A DNA stretch of 44,710 nt from CAYLPJ01 sp964385465 (GTDB lineage Bacteria > Planctomycetota > Phycisphaerae > SM23-33), in contig CAYLPJ010000055.1 in assembly GCA_964385465.1 (NCBI GenBank), forward strand, positions 1-44,710, in the 5' to 3' direction. Of this stretch, positions 42,710 through 44,710 are shown piece after piece. A model generated the notes under the pieces. The model was given only the letters and a program-made list of their open reading frames with translations, was not told the DNA's origin and searched no databases. Each line of letters opens with the position of its first letter. Position 1 is the stretch's first letter. The position numbers and the translations under genes were made by a program.

Positions 42710-43570
42710 CCGCCAGGCCGTCCAGGCCCCCGCCTGGCGGATGCTCCCGCTCGCCCCGGCCTCCGACCCGTCGCCCCCGTCTCGGCCGTCTTGGCGGTCT
42801 CGGGGGACGGTCCCCCTTGCCGGCCGTGCGGTCCCCCGGCGTGGCCATGCCCGGCCCGCCGATCAGCCCGGCGATGCCGGCGACCGGCCCGGCCGGGCAC
42901 GCGCGAGGCTCGCCGGCGACACGCCCGCGCCGCGCCAGGACACCCGCCAGACCGTCCATGCTCCCGCCTGGCGGATGCTCCCGTCGCCCCCGGCCTCCGA
43001 CCCGTCGCCCCGGCCCCGGCCATCCCGGCGGTCTCGGGGAACGGCCCGCCTTGCCGGCCGTGCGCCCCCCCCGGCGTGGCCGTGCCCGGCCCGCCGATCA
43101 TCCCGGCGATGCCGGCGACCGACCCGACCGGGCACGCGGGAGGCTCGCCGGCGACACGCCCGCGCCGCGGCAGGACACCCGCCAGACCGTCCAGGCTCCC
43201 GCCTGGCGGATGTTCCCACTCGCCCAGAAGCCCGACCCGTCGCCGGCGCCCGGGCCGTCCAGGTTCCCGCCTGGCGGATGCTCCCGCTCGCCCCGGACCG
43301 CGACCCGTCGCCCCCGTTTCGGCCGTCCGGGCGGTCTCGGGGAACGGCCCGCATTCCCGGCCGTGCAGCTCGCCGGCGTGGCCGTGCCCGGCCCGCCGAT
43401 CATCCCGGCGATGCCGGCGACCGGCCCGATTGGGCACGCGCGAGGCTCGCCGGCGACACGCCCGCGCCGCACCTGGACGCCCGCTCGGCCGTCCAGGTTC
43501 CCGCCTGGCGGATGCTCCCGCTCGCCCAGAAGCCCGACCCGTCGCCCGCGCCCCGGCCGTCTGGCGGGCG
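42710..43570. repeat. Second block of about-235-bp units (A), five copies
   Basis: Start-point spacings are 232, 237, 68 and 234 bases, so four copies are near full length or broken at the end and one is internally deleted. Each begins with an inverted repeat, best seen at 42710-42740: CCGCCAGG and CCTGGCGG with a 15-base loop. Confidence 0.75.
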
Positions 43571-43799
43571 CCCGGGGCGCCCGCTTGGCGGTTTTTCTCC
43601 GCCCCTCCGGGCCCCCCGCCCGGCGGACGGTTCTTGCCCCGCTCGGCCGCGGCGACCGTGCAGCGCACCGGCGGGCCCCGGGCCGGGCGGGAGGCATCCG
43701 AGCCCGCCGTGGGATCCCGCGACCGTCCCCCGTTGCCGCACTCGGCGGAAGCAACCCCCCGCCCCCGTCCACCGCAAGGCCCCGGCCGGCAAGCCCCCC

Positions 43800-44280
43800 G
43801 AGCTGCACCCCGCCCCGCTCGATGCGAGCCCGCCCCGGCCGGCGGAAGGGGGCGCCCTCCAGGACGGCCACGCCCCCGGCCGAGCTCCCCGGCCGGCGCC
43901 GATCGGCGCGAGCCCTCCCCGGCCGGCGGGAGGGGGCGCCCTCCAGGAGGGCCACGTCCCCCGCCGAGCTCCCCAACCGGCGCCGATCGGCGGCAGGCCC
44001 GCCCCGGCCGGCGGGAGGGAGCACCCTCCAGGATGGCCACGTCCCAGGCCCGAGGAAACCGCCCGGTCCGAACGCCCCGGCGATGAGCCGACGTGGCCGG
44101 CGCCGATCGGCGCCGGCCACGTCGGCAGGCAGCGGGCTGCACCCCGCCCCGCTCGACGCGAGCGCTCCCCGGCCGGCGGGAGGGGGCGCCCTCCAGGATG
44201 GCCACGCCACCCGCCGAGCTCCCCGGCCGGCGCCGATCGGCGCGAGCCCGCCCCGGCCGGCGGGCTGCACGCGAGCCGCC
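43800..44280. repeat. Second block of palindrome units (B), about four copies
   Basis: CCCTCC markers lie at 43855, 43939, 44024 and 44189. The first three are 84 and 85 bases apart; the last interval contains the expanded palindrome at 44087-44126. The flank after the third unit copies the flank after the last unit of the first block (CGAGGAAACCGCCCGG...). Confidence 0.75.
44087..44126. repeat. Perfect 40-bp palindrome
   Basis: Forty bases with no loop, centred between 44106 and 44107, read identically on both strands (GCCGACGTGGCCGGCGCCGA and its complement). The core is the array motif GCGCCGATCGGCGC. Confidence 0.9.
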
Positions 44281-44447
44281 GGCGACCCCGCAGGCCCCCG
44301 GCCCGCACACCGCCAAGGCCGCCGATCGTCCATCCTGAGGCATCCTCCGGCCTCGGGTTTCCAGAGAACCGCCGCGCCGAAGCCTCCCGGCCCCCTCCGG
44401 GCCGCTCTCCGCCCGCACGCCCCGCAAGCCCGTGACGGCCAGGACAC

Positions 44448-44710
44448 CCGCCAGACCGCCCAGGTTCCCGCCTGGTGGACCTTCCCGCTCGCCTTGGCCT
44501 CCGACCCGTCGCCCCGGCCAGGCCGTCCGGGCGGTCTCGGGAAACGGTTCGCCTTGCCGGCCGTGCGGCTCGCCGGCGTGGCCATGCCCGGCCCGCCGAT
44601 CATCCCGGCGATGCCGGCGACCGTCCCGGCCGGGCACGCGCGAGGCTCGCCGGCGACACGCCCGCGCCGCGGCAGGACACCCGCCAGGCCTTCCAGGTCC
44701 CCGCCTGGCG
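44448..44710. repeat. Third block of about-235-bp units (A), cut by the window edge
   Basis: One full unit starts at 44448 and the next at 44681, 233 bases later. The array therefore continues past the window. Confidence 0.75.

Larger units (their letters stand above)
29761..44710. mobile_element. Integrated element (phage- or ICE-like), left part, open at the right
   Basis: Bounded on the left by the tRNA-Ala fragment. The content differs sharply from the flank: unrecognised short genes in tight minus-strand runs, a tape-measure-like protein, excisionase-like HTH proteins, a replication-like protein, a ParB/KorB-like HTH protein, a private sigma-like factor and a large repeat array. No metabolic genes are present. 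No integrase, capsid, portal or terminase is in the window, so phage versus conjugative or satellite type is undecided. Confidence 0.7.
41165..44710. repeat. Higher-order repeat array without credible genes, open at the right edge
   Basis: The region is built from four module types used in two rounds: about-235-bp units (A), a linker (D, about 41500-41610 and 43610-43750), short palindrome units (B), and a linker (C, about 42541-42715 and 44280-44455). C copies are nearly identical and lie 1,739 bases apart. Long open frames on both strands result only from the scarcity of AT-rich stops. Unit lengths are not multiples of three, so a repetitive protein is unlikely. Confidence 0.85.

Noticed and set aside
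40722..44435. 1237-codon plus-strand open frame and matching minus-strand frames (for example 42088-44637) across the array
   Set aside because: Pro/Arg/Ala-only translations, repeat periods not divisible by three, no ribosome site; openness is explained by very high GC.
41165..44710. CRISPR array
   Set aside because: Units lack constant short repeats with unique spacers of fixed size; neighbouring units are similar over their full length and no cas gene is present.
41165..44710. Integron-type attC array
   Set aside because: No GTTRRRY/RYYYAAC core sites, no cassettes with genes and no IntI in the window.

Overview
This is a GC-rich bacterial window that most likely comes from a planctomycete, probably of the Phycisphaerae type. 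The marks are PEP-CTERM sorting signals on small exported proteins, dockerin and SbsA-type Ig repeats in a giant secreted protease, an N-terminal FEGLENRILL surface-protein motif, a Tat-exported sulfatase, choice-of-anchor E domains and a DUF1580-type helix-turn-helix protein. The taxonomic call is inference, because no rRNA or marker set is present.

Bases 1-29,718 look like ordinary chromosome. In order they hold: a 5'-truncated dockerin/Ig/subtilase surface protein; a PEP-CTERM protein with a cohesin-like body; a predicted acyltransferase-like protein on the minus strand; a hisD-hisC-hisB run followed by a membrane sensor-kinase homologue that lacks its phospho-acceptor histidine; a small exported protein; hypF; a Tat-exported sulfatase; a minus-strand group with an outer-membrane efflux protein, a periplasmic adaptor and a large exported protein; two choice-of-anchor E surface proteins with different anchors; ispE; and an ECF sigma factor, membrane anti-sigma candidate and exported coiled-coil protein in one operon.

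At 29,719-29,760 lies the 3' part of a tRNA-Ala(GGC) gene on the minus strand. It starts exactly at the anticodon loop, and no 5' half is present next to it. This is the expected scar of site-specific integration. I read everything from about 29,761 to the end of the window as one side of an integrated element longer than 15 kb. The intact tRNA and the integrase would lie beyond base 44,710. The element's left half is a minus-strand series: a triple-repeat protein, a SAP plus zinc-ribbon protein, a tape-measure-like protein, two paralogous coiled-coil proteins and a protein with an internal duplication. Next comes a six-gene minus-strand run (39,596 to 35,855) in which every stop overlaps the next start: two MerR/excisionase-like HTH proteins, a small protein, a replication-protein-like ORF with a huge low-complexity linker, a stand-alone copy of that protein's C-terminal domain, and a ParB/KorB-type HTH protein. 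Divergent from it is a sigma-70-like regulator with two zinc-finger modules and two C-terminal HTH segments.

Directly after this regulator, bases 41,165-44,710 have no credible gene. They form a higher-order repeat: units of about 235 bp, units of 84-87 or 54-55 bp carrying the palindrome GCGCCGATCGGCGC, and unique-looking linker modules, all occurring in two successive rounds. The same 14-bp palindrome recurs at 30,865 and 31,262 in the element's longest gene-free gap, and one array copy has expanded into a perfect 40-bp palindrome. Palindromic array, palindrome-dispersed gap, ParB/KorB-like HTH protein and private sigma-like factor together are the most likely place for an undescribed system (centromere, operator array or structured RNA). 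Its function cannot be read from sequence alone.
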